Source of the DNA: Tabrizicola sp. | Lineage (GTDB): Bacteria; Pseudomonadota; Alphaproteobacteria; Rhodobacterales; Rhodobacteraceae | Reading direction: 5' to 3' | Length of the DNA stretch: 64,000 nt | Assembly: GCF_030694085.1 (NCBI RefSeq) | Contig: NZ_JAUXZE010000035.1 | Location: 248,001 to 312,000, forward strand | Part shown: piece by piece, positions 7,574-16,911 of the stretch | How the letters are laid out: the number at the start of each line of letters is the position of its first letter | How positions within the stretch are numbered: the stretch's first letter is position 1 | Position numbers and translations under genes: made by a program | The notes under the pieces: generated by a model | Told to the model about the DNA's origin: nothing | Seen by the model: only the letters and a program-made list of their open reading frames with translations | The model's database searches: none

Positions 7574-9250
7574 ATGCCCTCGCTCTCCTCCATGTCCAAC
7601 GCCGACGGAGAGCGGCTGCGCGATGAACTGGCGCGCCAGCATCGCATCCTTCGGGGCGAGGTGGTGCCCCGGCTGCTGCTTGTGGGTCTGGCCTATGCGA
7701 TCTGCGCGCAGTTCGTTGCGCCCTGGATCATGATCGCGCTGTTCGTGGTCGAGGTGGGCGGCGAAGTGATCTCGCAATACCTGTTGCGCGGTCTTGACCC
7801 GCTCCGGGCGCCGCGGCGCTACCAGATGTTCCTGCTGAGCCTTGTGCCGATGGAGGCGGCGCTGATCTCTGCGGCGGGGCTGGTTTGGCTGCAGGACGAT
7901 CCCTATGCCAAATCCATCGCGGTCGGGATCGTCATGGGCTCACTTCTGCATCTGTGTTCGGTCCGGTCGATCCACCTGGCGCTGGGGGTCGTTGGAATGG
8001 TGACGGTGGCGGTGGTGGTCCTAGCGTTCAATACCGTCCACTGGCTTGGCGAAGGCAACCTAGTCGGACTGGCGGTGTCGACGCTGACGGCCATTGCGGC
8101 CATCGTCTATGCGGCGACAGCGATGATCTCGAACCATCGGTTGCACCGTGCCGGTGCCGAGGCCACAGCGGCGGCAAAGGCCGCGAATGTCGCCAAGGGC
8201 CGGTTCCTGGCCCAGATCAGCCACGAGCTGCGCACCCCGCTCAACGCCGTGATCGGACTGGTCGAGATCGAGGCCGCCAATGCGGCAGGGTCGTCACGGC
8301 AACGGCTGCGGACGGTGGCGACGTCGGCCCGGGACCTTGCGGTGATGCTGGACGATGCCGTCGACTATTCCGCGCTGACCGAGGGGCGGGTTGCGGTGAC
8401 GCCCCGGCCCGTGGCGCTGCGGCCCGAACTGTCGGCCAGCCTGCTGGTCTTCGAGCTGCAGGCGCGCAACCAAGGGCGCGAGCTGACAGTCGGGGTTGGC
8501 CGCGACGTCCCCCCGGTGGTGTTGATCGACAGCCAGCGCGTGCGACAGTGTCTGGGCAACCTGATCGGCAACGCGCTGAAGCATAGCTCGCGCGGGCCCG
8601 TCACGGTGACGGTGCGCCATCAACGGGGCCGCCTGCAGATCGACGTGGCCGACCTGGGCAAGGGGATCCCCGCTTCGCTGCAGGATCGGGTGTTCGAGCC
8701 CTTCTTCCGGGGCGCGGGCGAGACTCCGGGCGTGGGTCTTGGCCTGGCGATCAGCCGGGCGGTGGCGCGCCAGATGGGCGGGGACCTGGTCCTGCTGCCA
8801 GTGGCACAAGGCACGACGTTCCGGCTGACGGTCGCCGCCCCCGAGGCGGAAGCGGCGCCGGAAGCGCATGGTATCGCCGATTTCCGCGACCGGGTGATCC
8901 TTGTTGTCGATGACATCGCCACCAACCGGCTGGTGGCGGCGCAGCTTCTGACGGCGGCGGGTGCCCGCCCGGTCGAGGCGGGCAGCGGTCCAGAAGCCTT
9001 GGCCCGGCTGGAGCAGGGCGGCATCGACGCGGTGCTTCTGGACCTCATGATGCCGGGCATGGACGGCCAGGAAACACTGTTCCGTATCCGCGAAACGCAT
9101 GGCCGCAAGATCCCCGTCGTGGCGATGACGGCGGATGTCCTGTCGATCCGGCGCGACGACACGCTGCGTGAGCGGCTGGACGGGTTCCTGCCGAAACCGA
9201 TCCTGCCCGAGACCCTGCGCGAGGTGCTGGCCCAGGTTCTGCGCCGCTGA
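7574..9250 (+). CDS. hybrid sensor histidine kinase with C-terminal receiver domain
   Basis: 558 residues. The N-terminal half has about four to five membrane segments (about residues 30-185) without a recognisable periplasmic sensor domain. Then follow the phospho-acceptor H-box AQISHELRTPLNAVIG (His217), the N-box CLGNLIGNALKHS, the G1 box DLGKGI and the G2 box GVGLGLAI. The receiver domain at about 440-555 has the acidic pair (446-447), the phospho-acceptor Asp490 in LLDLMMPGMDG, MTAD and Lys541. No response regulator or phosphotransfer protein is encoded nearby, so it probably signals through a remote partner. A GTG at 7571 is an equally plausible start. Confidence 0.9.
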   Translation: MPSLSSMSNADGERLRDELARQHRILRGEVVPRLLLVGLAYAICAQFVAPWIMIALFVVEVGGEVISQYLLRGLDPLRAPRRYQMFLLSLVPMEAALISAAGLVWLQDDPYAKSIAVGIVMGSLLHLCSVRSIHLALGVVGMVTVAVVVLAFNTVHWLGEGNLVGLAVSTLTAIAAIVYAATAMISNHRLHRAGAEATAAAKAANVAKGRFLAQISHELRTPLNAVIGLVEIEAANAAGSSRQRLRTVATSARDLAVMLDDAVDYSALTEGRVAVTPRPVALRPELSASLLVFELQARNQGRELTVGVGRDVPPVVLIDSQRVRQCLGNLIGNALKHSSRGPVTVTVRHQRGRLQIDVADLGKGIPASLQDRVFEPFFRGAGETPGVGLGLAISRAVARQMGGDLVLLPVAQGTTFRLTVAAPEAEAAPEAHGIADFRDRVILVVDDIATNRLVAAQLLTAAGARPVEAGSGPEALARLEQGGIDAVLLDLMMPGMDGQETLFRIRETHGRKIPVVAMTADVLSIRRDDTLRERLDGFLPKPILPETLREVLAQVLRR

Positions 9251-9334
9251 CGCATCCGGGCCAGCGGTGTCGGTCCCGGACATGCCCTGCCGGGCGCGGG
9301 GCCGCAGTCTGGGTGGATCAACACGGGGGTTCAA

Positions 9335-10771
9335 ATGATCGGAGATCTGGGCGCGGCGGATGCAACCGCCCTGGCCGCACTGGTGGCTGCGGGCGAGGTG
9401 ACGCCTTCGGAGCTGCTGGATGCCGCGCTGGCGGCGGTCGAGGCGCGGAACCCTGCCTTGAACGCCGTTGTCCTGGTGCAGGAAGGCGTTGCGCGCAAGG
9501 CCATAGCCGACGGCTTGCCTGCCGGGCCGTTCCGGGGGGTGCCGTTCCTGATCAAGGACCTGGGGATCGAGGCGAGGGATTTCCCGTCGCACAATGGCTC
9601 GCGCCTGTTTGCGAACACGGTTTATCCGGGTGATTCCAGCATCTTCGCGCGGATAAAGGCGACAGGCGTGGTCACATTTGGGCGTACCACGTCGCCGGAA
9701 GGGGGCGTGGGTGCCGCAACCGAGGCGGCCGTCTACGGCGGTCCGACGCGGAATCCCTGGGGGCTGGAGCATACCTCGGGCGGGTCCTCGGGCGGGGCAG
9801 GCGCAGCAGTGGCGGCGGGGATCGTCGCCTTCGCGCATGGGTCGGACGGCGGCGGGTCGGTGCGGATTCCGGCGGCGTCCTGCGGGCTTTTCGGGTTCAA
9901 GCCGACGCGGGCGCGGCTGCCGGACGGGCCTTACGCCGGCGAAGGCTGGGCGGGCATGGCGATCGACGGGTTCCTTACGCGGTCGGTCCGCGATACGGCG
10001 GTGATGCTGGACGCCTGCGAGGGGGCCGACCAGGGCGCGCCGTATTTTGCGCCACCCCTGGGACGCGGCCATGCGGCAGCGATCTCTCGCCCGCCCCGGC
10101 GACTGCGGGTTGGTCTTTGCGACACGACCTTTACCGGAGAGCCAATCGATTCAGAAGTGGCCGAGGCGGTTCGGGCAACCGGGCGGCTGCTGGAAAGCCT
10201 GGGGCATCACGTGGAACCCGCGCGTCCCCGCGCCGATGTGCCGATGATGATGCGGGCCTGGACCGACATCGTCGGCATCGGCACCGCGCTGTCGATCCGG
10301 TCGAAGCTGGGCGACCGACCGCCGCGGCTCGATGAGGTCGAGGCGGTGGGCCGCGGCGCCTGGGCCTATGCGCAGTCGCTGCATCCGACGCGTTATCTGG
10401 AGGCCGTGGGTCAGATCCACGCTTTCGGGCGGCAGATGGCGGGGTTCTTCGACGAAGGGCCGGACATCCTTTTGTCCGCGACTTTGGCAGAGCCTCCGGC
10501 CAAGGTGGGACGGTTCAGCCATGACACCGAGGATTACGTCGGCTATCGCACCGGGCCGCAGGGCATCTTCGCCTATTCCCCCTTCTGCGCGGTCTTCAAC
10601 GCTTCGGGACAGCCGGCGGCAAGCCTGCCCCTGGGCTGGTCGAAGGCAGGTCTGCCGATCGGAGTGCATCTGGCCGCAGCCTTCGGGCAGGATGAGGAAC
10701 TGATCGCGCTATGTGCAGAAATCGAGCGGGCGAGCCCCTGGGCGGGCAAGCGTGCGCCGATGGCCGAATAG
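9335..10771 (+). CDS. amidase (amidase-signature family)
   Basis: 478 residues with the full amidase signature. The catalytic Lys74 is in LIKDLG, the cis-Ser in HTSGGSSGG (about 151) and the nucleophile Ser175 in [10 protein letters not shown]. It hydrolyses a carboxamide of unknown identity in the cytoplasm. It lies 73 nt upstream of the pot operon on the same strand, and a second amidase follows that operon, so the transported substrate may carry an amide or acyl-amide group. It has a GGGGG ribosome-binding site. Confidence 0.88.
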   Translation: MIGDLGAADATALAALVAAGEVTPSELLDAALAAVEARNPALNAVVLVQEGVARKAIADGLPAGPFRGVPFLIKDLGIEARDFPSHNGSRLFANTVYPGDSSIFARIKATGVVTFGRTTSPEGGVGAATEAAVYGGPTRNPWGLEHTSGGSSGGAGAAVAAGIVAFAHGSDGGGSVRIPAASCGLFGFKPTRARLPDGPYAGEGWAGMAIDGFLTRSVRDTAVMLDACEGADQGAPYFAPPLGRGHAAAISRPPRRLRVGLCDTTFTGEPIDSEVAEAVRATGRLLESLGHHVEPARPRADVPMMMRAWTDIVGIGTALSIRSKLGDRPPRLDEVEAVGRGAWAYAQSLHPTRYLEAVGQIHAFGRQMAGFFDEGPDILLSATLAEPPAKVGRFSHDTEDYVGYRTGPQGIFAYSPFCAVFNASGQPAASLPLGWSKAGLPIGVHLAAAFGQDEELIALCAEIERASPWAGKRAPMAE

Positions 10772-10784
10772 GGGGAAGAAATCG

Positions 10785-10822
10785 CTTGTCAGCGAACAAG
10801 TCGGCGGATCAATATGATCAAA
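10785..10822. promoter_or_regulatory. candidate operator region of the pot operon
   Basis: Two signals lie in the 73-bp gap upstream of potA: a dyad CTTGT-N6-ACAAG (10785-10800) and the octamer TGATCAAA (10815-10822), the latter within a doubled GATCAATATGATCA. The octamer also occurs upstream of the HisP-type operon (55876) and of the PuuA-like gene (60105). No matching regulator is in the window. Confidence 0.4.
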
Positions 10823-10844
10823 CGGGGAATTCGAGGGGGCTTCG

Positions 10845-11909
10845 GTGACCGATGAGGTGACGATCTCGGCGCGCAATGTCGTCAAGGCATTCGGGCAAGG
10901 CAGCGGTGCAGTCCGGGCGCTGGACGATGTTTCCGTGGATATCCGGCGGGGGGAGTTCTTCACTCTGCTTGGGCCATCGGGTTGCGGCAAGACCACGCTG
11001 CTGCGCCTCATCGCCGGGTTCGAGATGCCGACCGAGGGCACGATCCTGCTGGACGGCACGGACATCACAACCTTGCCGCCGAACCGGCGGCCGGTGAACA
11101 CGGTGTTCCAGTCCTATGCGCTGTTTCCCCACCTGACCGTGGCGCAGAACATCGCCTTCGGGCTTGAAATGCTTGGCAAACCAGGCGCCGAAGTGAAGGC
11201 GCGCACGGCACAGATGCTGGCACTGGTCAAGCTGGAGGCGATGGCGGGCCGCAAGACCGGCCAGCTGTCGGGCGGCCAGCAGCAGCGGGTGGCGCTGGCC
11301 CGGGCGCTGGCCCCGCAACCGAAGGTGCTACTGCTGGACGAACCGCTCAGCGCGCTGGACCTGAAGCTGCGCAAGGAGATGCAGATCGAGCTGAAGCGCC
11401 TGCAACTGGAAACCGGGATCACCTTCATCTTCGTGACCCACGACCAGGAAGAAGCCCTGACCATGTCTGACCGCATCGCGGTGATGAGCGCGGGACAAAT
11501 CCAGCAGGTGGGCACGGCCAAGGACATCTACATCCACCCGAAGAACCGCTTCGTCGCCAGTTTCATCGGCGAGACGAACTTCCTGACCGGCACCGCCGAG
11601 GATGCGACCCTGCGCCTGCCCACTGGCGAGAGGATCGACGTGCCGGGCTTGCGGGCAGGCGGTCAGGCCACGGTCAGCGTGCGTCCCGAACAGCTTCGTC
11701 TTGGTCGGGCCGAGGACGGCGGCTTGCAGGCTCGGGTCAGAACCCTGGTCTATTTCGGCACCGATACGCATTGCCACATGGCCCTGGCCGACGGGACCGA
11801 ATTGGTCGCGCGGTTGCAGAACCCGGTTTCCGGCGAAGCGGGCATGGCAGAAGGCCAGGATGTCGGCGTCACCTTCGCCATGGGCGCCGTGCAACGGGTG
11901 GAAGACTGA
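10845..11909 (+). CDS. potA: polyamine-type ABC transporter ATPase
   Basis: 354 residues, GTG start. Walker [10 protein letters not shown] is at 43-51, the Q-loop in [12 protein letters not shown] near 88, the signature LSGGQQQR at 141-148, Walker B VLLLDEP at 161-167, and the H-loop in [11 protein letters not shown]-terminal TOBE-type regulatory domain follows, with [10 protein letters not shown]. It is the first gene of a four-gene potABCD-type operon and energises import by the two permeases downstream. The stop codon overlaps the potB start by one base. The spermidine/putrescine assignment comes from the operon type; related transporters carry other cationic or amide compounds. Confidence 0.92.
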   Translation: MTDEVTISARNVVKAFGQGSGAVRALDDVSVDIRRGEFFTLLGPSGCGKTTLLRLIAGFEMPTEGTILLDGTDITTLPPNRRPVNTVFQSYALFPHLTVAQNIAFGLEMLGKPGAEVKARTAQMLALVKLEAMAGRKTGQLSGGQQQRVALARALAPQPKVLLLDEPLSALDLKLRKEMQIELKRLQLETGITFIFVTHDQEEALTMSDRIAVMSAGQIQQVGTAKDIYIHPKNRFVASFIGETNFLTGTAEDATLRLPTGERIDVPGLRAGGQATVSVRPEQLRLGRAEDGGLQARVRTLVYFGTDTHCHMALADGTELVARLQNPVSGEAGMAEGQDVGVTFAMGAVQRVED

Positions 11910-12823
11910 TGAGCCCCGCCGAGGACAACGCAGTAAGGACTTCGGCCCGCAACGGCTGGCTCTTGTCGCTGCCGGCGCTGGTGGTGCTGGCCTTTGCGGC
12001 CTCGGGGCCACTGCTGATCGTCGTGTGGTATTCCTTCCTGACTGCGAACGACACCGGGAACGTGATCCACGAATGGTCAATCGAGGGGTGGAAGGGTATC
12101 TTCTTCACCTACGACATCTTCGAGGAACGCTACGCCCTGGCCGATGCGCACCTTACGATCTTCTGGCGGTCGGTCTGGCTGTCCTTGACCACCACGGCGC
12201 TGACCTTCGCCATCGGCTTTCCGACCGCCTGGTTCATCGCCACGCGACCGCAGCAGCAGCGCGCGCTGTGGCTTTTCCTGATCACCATTCCGTTCTGGAC
12301 CAACCTGCTGATCCGCACCTTTGCGATCAACGAGGTGATCCGCAACGAGGGCCTTCTGAACACCCTGCTGATCTGGGCCGGGGTCATCGAGACCCCCTTG
12401 CAGATCAACTACACCGAGACCGCCGTCCTGATCGGCATGACCTATGTCTACCTGCCGCTGATGGTGCTTCCGCTTTACGCCACGATCGAGCGTTTCGACA
12501 TGCGGCTTCTGGAGGCATCCTACGACCTCTATGCCAGCCGCTTGCGCACCCTGCGCCGGGTGATCCTGCCCATCGTCAAGCCCGGAATCATCGCCGGGTC
12601 GATCCTGGTCTTCGTTCCCTCGCTTGGGGCCTATGTCACGCCGCGCATCCTGGGCGGCGGCAAGAACATGATGATCGGCAACTTCATCGAGTTGCAGTTC
12701 CTGCAAGGCAAGAACTGGCCTTTGGGCGCGGCGTTGTCGGTGGCGCTGCTGTTCATCGTGATGGCCGCGCTCTTGGTCTATGTCCGGGTCGCGAACCGGG
12801 ACCGGGGGGCCGGGCATGGCTGA
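11909..12823 (+). CDS. potB: polyamine-type ABC transporter permease 1
   Basis: 304 residues with six predicted membrane segments. The EAA-loop type region is LLEASYDLYASRLRTLRRVI, which docks on the ATPase. The start overlaps the potA stop (TGATG), and a strong hydrophobic segment SLPALVVLAFAASGPLLIVV follows the short N-terminal tail. It forms the membrane channel with potC. The last 8 bases overlap the potC start. Confidence 0.9.
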   Translation: MSPAEDNAVRTSARNGWLLSLPALVVLAFAASGPLLIVVWYSFLTANDTGNVIHEWSIEGWKGIFFTYDIFEERYALADAHLTIFWRSVWLSLTTTALTFAIGFPTAWFIATRPQQQRALWLFLITIPFWTNLLIRTFAINEVIRNEGLLNTLLIWAGVIETPLQINYTETAVLIGMTYVYLPLMVLPLYATIERFDMRLLEASYDLYASRLRTLRRVILPIVKPGIIAGSILVFVPSLGAYVTPRILGGGKNMMIGNFIELQFLQGKNWPLGAALSVALLFIVMAALLVYVRVANRDRGAGHG

Positions 12824-13619
12824 GCGTGGGTTCCAGATCAGCCGCCTGCCCGGCTTTGCGACCATCGCCATCGCGGCTTTCGTGCTGCTCTATCTGCCCA
12901 TCATCACATTGGTGACGTTTTCCTTCAACGCCTCGAACTCGGTCGCGATCTGGGGCGGGTTTTCGCTGCACTGGTATGCCGATGCCTGGGCCAACGACGA
13001 CGTGAAGGCCGCCACCATGCGGTCGCTGGTGATCGGGGCGTCGGCGGCGGTCCTGTCCACGACACTGGCGACGATGGCCGCCCTGGGGACAACGCGGCGC
13101 CGGGCGTTCAAGGGGCAGACCTTCATCTACGTCGTGATCAACCAGCCCCTGATGGTGCCCGAGGTGGTGACAGCTGTCGCCCTTCTGATCTTCTTCGGGA
13201 TCATCAAGGTGGCCACCGGCTATCAAGGCCTGGGCTATCTGATCGTGGCCCATACCGCCTTCTGTATCCCATTCGCCTACCTGCCGATCCGGGCGCGGCT
13301 GGAAAGCATGGACCTCGCGCTGGAGACGGCCGCCGCCGACCTGTACGCGACACCCTGGCAGACCTTCCGACGGGTGACGCTGCCGCTTCTGGCACCGGGC
13401 ATCATGGCAGGCGCCATGCTGGCCTTCGTCATCAGCCTGGATGACGTGGTGATTACCGAGTTCGTCAAGTCCGGCGGACAGGACACGCTGCCCACCTACA
13501 TGCTGGGCCAGCTGCGCCGGTCCTTCACGCCCGAGGTCAACGCGATCTCGACAATGCTTCTGGGGCTGACAGTGGTCCTTCTGACCCTGTTCTTCCTTCT
13601 GACGCGCAAGAACGACTAA
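12816..13619 (+). CDS. potC: polyamine-type ABC transporter permease 2
   Basis: 267 residues with six membrane segments, and an ATPase-docking loop seen as LETAAADLYATPWQTFRRVT. The start is the ATG overlapping the end of potB; a slightly longer reading would lack family similarity. It pairs with potB. The gene ends in TAATAA, followed after 20 nt by the binding-protein gene. Confidence 0.9.
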   Translation: MAERGFQISRLPGFATIAIAAFVLLYLPIITLVTFSFNASNSVAIWGGFSLHWYADAWANDDVKAATMRSLVIGASAAVLSTTLATMAALGTTRRRAFKGQTFIYVVINQPLMVPEVVTAVALLIFFGIIKVATGYQGLGYLIVAHTAFCIPFAYLPIRARLESMDLALETAAADLYATPWQTFRRVTLPLLAPGIMAGAMLAFVISLDDVVITEFVKSGGQDTLPTYMLGQLRRSFTPEVNAISTMLLGLTVVLLTLFFLLTRKND

Positions 13620-13640
13620 TAACCAATTGGGAGACAAGAA

Positions 13641-14669
13641 ATGAAACATCTTCTGTCCGCAACGGCATTGCTTCTGGCCTCGGCTTCCCTGGCCGGGGCC
13701 GAGGGCGTGCTGCAGCTGTACAACTGGGGCAACTACACCAGCCCCGAGCTTCTGAAGAAGTTCGAGCAGGAGACCGGGATCAAGGTCACCGTCACCGACT
13801 ATGACAGCAACGACGTGGCCCTGGCCAAGGTAGAGGCGGGTGGGTCAGGCTTTGATCTGGTCGTGCCCTCGGCCAGTTATGTGCCGATCTGGGTCGAAAA
13901 GGGCCTGGTCCAGGAGCTGGACCTGTCCAAGCTGCCAAACCACAAGAACATCGCGCCGGAATGGACGGACGTGGACTGGGATCAGGGCCGGAAATACTCG
14001 ATCCCGTGGCAGTGGGGGACGACCGGAATTGCGGTCAACACCAAGATCTATGGCGGTGACATCAACACCTCTGCCGTGTTCCTGGACGTCCCGCCTGAAC
14101 TTGTCGGCAAGATCAACGTCGTACCCGAAATGATCGACATCGTGTCCCTGGCCACAATGTATGTCGGCGGCGAGCCCTGCAGCGAAGACCCCGAGGTCAT
14201 GAAAAAAGCGCGTGACGTCCTGCTGGCCGCCAAGCCGAACTGGATCAGCATGGACTACGGCGCGACCGAGCGGCTGTCCAACGGCGACTGGGCCGCCAGC
14301 GTCAACTGGAACGGCTCGACCATGCGGGTGCGGCTGAACACCAACGGCGACGTGCAATACGGCTATCCCAAGGAAGGCTACCCGATCTTCATGGACTCGG
14401 TCATGCTGCTGCAGGACGCGGCGAACGTCGAAGAAGCCTACAAGTTCATGGACTTCATCATGCTGCCCGAGAACGCCGCGATGATCTCGGCCTTTGCGCG
14501 CTATGCCAACGGCGTCGCCGGGTCCGAAGCCTTCATGCCGGAAGACATGAAGACCGCGCCCGAAGTGGTGGTCCCCGAAGAGCACAAGGCCGCTGGCAAG
14601 TTCCTGCCGACCTGCCGGGGCAAGGGGTTGGAATACATGACTGCGATCTGGACCGAGTTGCAGAAGTAA
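13641..14669 (+). CDS. potD: periplasmic polyamine-type binding protein
   Basis: 342 residues with a Sec signal peptide (cleavage after about residue 20, SLAGA). The mature chain opens with LQLYNWGNYTSPELLKKFE, the hallmark of PotD/PotF proteins, and contains FDLVVPSASYVPIW and WGTTGIAVNT, which line the ligand cleft in the family. It should deliver substrate to PotBC. A GGGAG ribosome-binding site precedes it. Two hairpins follow the gene and probably end or stabilise the transcript. Confidence 0.92.
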   Translation: MKHLLSATALLLASASLAGAEGVLQLYNWGNYTSPELLKKFEQETGIKVTVTDYDSNDVALAKVEAGGSGFDLVVPSASYVPIWVEKGLVQELDLSKLPNHKNIAPEWTDVDWDQGRKYSIPWQWGTTGIAVNTKIYGGDINTSAVFLDVPPELVGKINVVPEMIDIVSLATMYVGGEPCSEDPEVMKKARDVLLAAKPNWISMDYGATERLSNGDWAASVNWNGSTMRVRLNTNGDVQYGYPKEGYPIFMDSVMLLQDAANVEEAYKFMDFIMLPENAAMISAFARYANGVAGSEAFMPEDMKTAPEVVVPEEHKAAGKFLPTCRGKGLEYMTAIWTELQK

Positions 14670-14670
14670 G

Positions 14671-14713
14671 CTTCGGCTGATCCGAAGAACGCGGGGGGTT
14701 TCACACCCCCCGC
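14671..14713 (+). terminator. double hairpin after potD
   Basis: Hairpin 1 is CTTCGG-CTGAT-CCGAAG (14671-14687). Hairpin 2 is GCGGGGGGT-TTCAC-ACCCCCCGC (14691-14713), a perfect 9-bp stem. Neither is followed by a T-run, so termination would be inefficient or rho-assisted; the structures may instead protect the 3' end of the pot mRNA. Confidence 0.55.
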
Positions 14714-14722
14714 ACCCCCCGT

Positions 14723-14746
14723 GGGATATTTGAGCAAAGATGAAAG
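14723..14746 (+). repeat. short dispersed repeat (GGGATATTT...GATGAAAG), copy 1
   Basis: A 24-nt element beginning GGGATATTTG and ending GCAAAGATGAAAG. Inverted near-copies follow the VOC gene (49110-49133) and sdaA (41646-41669). In this copy the ATG inside GATGAAAG serves as the start codon of the downstream amidase. Confidence 0.75.
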
Positions 14747-16173
14747 ACTTGCTGGAGTGGTCGGCGACGGAGCTTTCGGTGGCGATACACGCCCGAAAGG
14801 TTGCGCCGTCCGAGGTCATGGCAGCCTGGCTTGGGCAAGTTCAGGCGGTCAATCACGCAGTGAATGCCATCGTCAGCATGCGCGACCCCGACGCGCTGAT
14901 GGCCGAGGCGCGGGCGCTGGACGATGTGACGCCACAGGGCTGGCTGCATGGGATTCCCTTTGCAGTAAAGGATCTTGTGGCGACCCAGGGACTGCGGACC
15001 ACCTGGGGGTCTCCACTGCATGCCGACCATGTGCCGGCGAAGGACGACCTCGTGGCCGCGCGGCTGCGGGCCGCGGGAGCGGTGATCGCGGCAAAGACCA
15101 ATGTTCCCGAGTGGGGCCAGGGATCTCATTCTTTCAACCCGCTGTTTGGGGTGACGCGGAACCCCTATGACCTGTCGCGCAGCGCCGGGGGCTCCTCCGG
15201 CGGGGCCGCGGCGGCGCTGGCGGCGCGGATGGCCTGGGTGGCGGACGGGTCGGACATGATGGGCAGCCTGCGCAACCCTGCCGCTTTCTGCAACCTCTAT
15301 GGCTTCCGGCCCAGTTGGGGCCTGGTGCCACAGGACGCCGAGGGGGACAGCTACCTCTCTACGCTGTCTACCGAAGGCCCGATGGGCCGCACGATCGAGG
15401 ACGTGGCACGCCTTTTGATGGTGCTGGCGGGCGAGAACCCCGAGGTCCCCTTCCCCCGCGCGGTGCCGGACGTGCTGCCGGGCCTTGACCGCGGCATGGG
15501 CGGGATACGGATCGGCTGGCTGGGCGACTGGGGTGGCGCCTATGCGATGGAGCCGGGCATCCTGGACCTTTGCCAGGCTGCCCTGCGGCAGATGGAGGAT
15601 ATGGGCGCGGTGGTGGAGCCTTTGCCCCCACCCTTCCCGGCCGAAAGTCTGTGGTCCGCCTGGGTGACCCTGCGCGCCATGCTGAACGCCGGCGGCAAGC
15701 GTGCCCTGGCGGAAGACCCGGCCAAGCGCGCCCTGACCAAGCCCGAGACGATCTGGGAGATCGAGCAGGGCCTGGGGCTGTCCGCCCAAGCCGTCTATGA
15801 GGCCAGCGTCATCCGCAGCCGCTGGCATGCCCATGCGGCGCGGATGTTCAACCAGTATGACGCTGTCGTCCTGCCCTCGGCCCAGGTCTGGCCATTTCCG
15901 GCCGACTGGCGCTGGCCGGAGGAGATCGCCGGTCACAAGATGGACACCTATCACCGCTGGATGGAGGTGGTCATTCCCGCCAGCCTGATCGGCCTGCCCG
16001 CCCTGTCGGTTCCAGCGGGCTTTGGCCCGCAGGGTCTGCCGATAGGGATGCAGATCATCGGCCGGTCAGGCGATGACGCCAAGGTGCTGGCGATCGGCCA
16101 GGCCTGGCACCGCGCGACCGAATGGCCGCAGCGCCGCCCACCGGTGCTGGCATCACCGTCGTCATCGCGCTAA
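14740..16173 (+). CDS. amidase (amidase-signature family)
   Basis: 477 residues with catalytic Lys in AVKDLV (about residue 73), cis-Ser in SAGGSSGGAAAA and the nucleophile Ser in DMMGSLRNPA. It is a second amidase-signature enzyme, clearly diverged from the one at 9335, and follows the pot operon on the same strand. The start codon lies inside a dispersed repeat, whose GCAAAG may act as a poor ribosome-binding site. The substrate is unknown; placement suggests it acts on something imported by PotABCD. Confidence 0.86.
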   Translation: MKDLLEWSATELSVAIHARKVAPSEVMAAWLGQVQAVNHAVNAIVSMRDPDALMAEARALDDVTPQGWLHGIPFAVKDLVATQGLRTTWGSPLHADHVPAKDDLVAARLRAAGAVIAAKTNVPEWGQGSHSFNPLFGVTRNPYDLSRSAGGSSGGAAAALAARMAWVADGSDMMGSLRNPAAFCNLYGFRPSWGLVPQDAEGDSYLSTLSTEGPMGRTIEDVARLLMVLAGENPEVPFPRAVPDVLPGLDRGMGGIRIGWLGDWGGAYAMEPGILDLCQAALRQMEDMGAVVEPLPPPFPAESLWSAWVTLRAMLNAGGKRALAEDPAKRALTKPETIWEIEQGLGLSAQAVYEASVIRSRWHAHAARMFNQYDAVVLPSAQVWPFPADWRWPEEIAGHKMDTYHRWMEVVIPASLIGLPALSVPAGFGPQGLPIGMQIIGRSGDDAKVLAIGQAWHRATEWPQRRPPVLASPSSSR

Positions 16174-16200
16174 GGCTTCCACCAAGAGGAGAGGCTGAGC

Positions 16201-16911
16201 ATGATCCTGGGGCATATCGGCGCGCGCAAGGGGTCGAAGGGCGTGCCGGGCAAGAACTTTCGCCCGCTGTGCGGCAAGCCGCTGATCGACTGGTCACTGG
16301 ACCAGCTTTTCGCCAATCCCCGGGTGGGCGCGGTTGTCGTGTCAACGGATGACGAGGCGATCTATTCCCACGCCGTAAGGCGGGGAGCGCTGGACATCGG
16401 CCTGCGCCCCGCCGAGCTTGCCACCGACACCGCGCCGAAATGGGGGGTCTGGCAACATGCACTGGCCGCCAGCGAGGCTCTGCTCGGTCCGGTCGCGGCC
16501 TTCCTGGACCTTGACTGCACCTCGCCCCTGCGCCTGCCCGAGGATATCGACGGCGCCCTGACGCTTTACGAAATCGAACATCCTGACATGGTCATGAGTG
16601 TCTGTGAGGCACGAAAGAATCCATATTTCAACCTTGTGGAGCCCGACACCACCGGGTCGCTGCATGTGTCGAAACCCCTGCCTGGCGGGGTCTGGGCGCG
16701 ACAGGATGCGCCCACGGTCTATGAACATGTGGGCATGGTCTACGTTGTGAACCCGGACTATCTGCGTCGGGCAAAGACAATCTACGAGGGCCGGGTCATC
16801 CCCTATGTCCTGCCCGCCGAGCGCTGCCATGACATCGACACCCCCTATGACTTCCGGCTGGTGGAGTTCCTTTTGTCCGAGCAGTTGAAGGATGGGCTGG
16901 TCAAGGCCTGA
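16201..16911 (+). CDS. neuA: CMP-N-acetylneuraminate (nonulosonate) cytidylyltransferase
   Basis: 236 residues. The nucleotide-binding motif GARKGSKGVPGKNFRPLCGK starts near residue 7, followed by VVVSTDDEAIYSHAV, RPAELATDTAPKW and the catalytic-metal region FLDLDCTSPLR, then DIDTPYDF at the end. This order is that of the NeuA/PseF/LegF family, which activates a sialic-acid-like sugar with CTP. It has a strong GAGGAG ribosome-binding site. It is on the opposite strand from neuB and neuC and converges with that operon, overlapping its last gene by 11 bp. Legionaminate or pseudaminate activation cannot be excluded. Confidence 0.87.
   Translation: MILGHIGARKGSKGVPGKNFRPLCGKPLIDWSLDQLFANPRVGAVVVSTDDEAIYSHAVRRGALDIGLRPAELATDTAPKWGVWQHALAASEALLGPVAAFLDLDCTSPLRLPEDIDGALTLYEIEHPDMVMSVCEARKNPYFNLVEPDTTGSLHVSKPLPGGVWARQDAPTVYEHVGMVYVVNPDYLRRAKTIYEGRVIPYVLPAERCHDIDTPYDFRLVEFLLSEQLKDGLVKA

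Noticed and set aside
11013..11106. Possible CRISPR or tandem arrays anywhere in the window
   Set aside because: No regularly spaced direct repeats with unique spacers were seen; the only tandem array noticed is the 12-bp GGGS-coding one at 7084.
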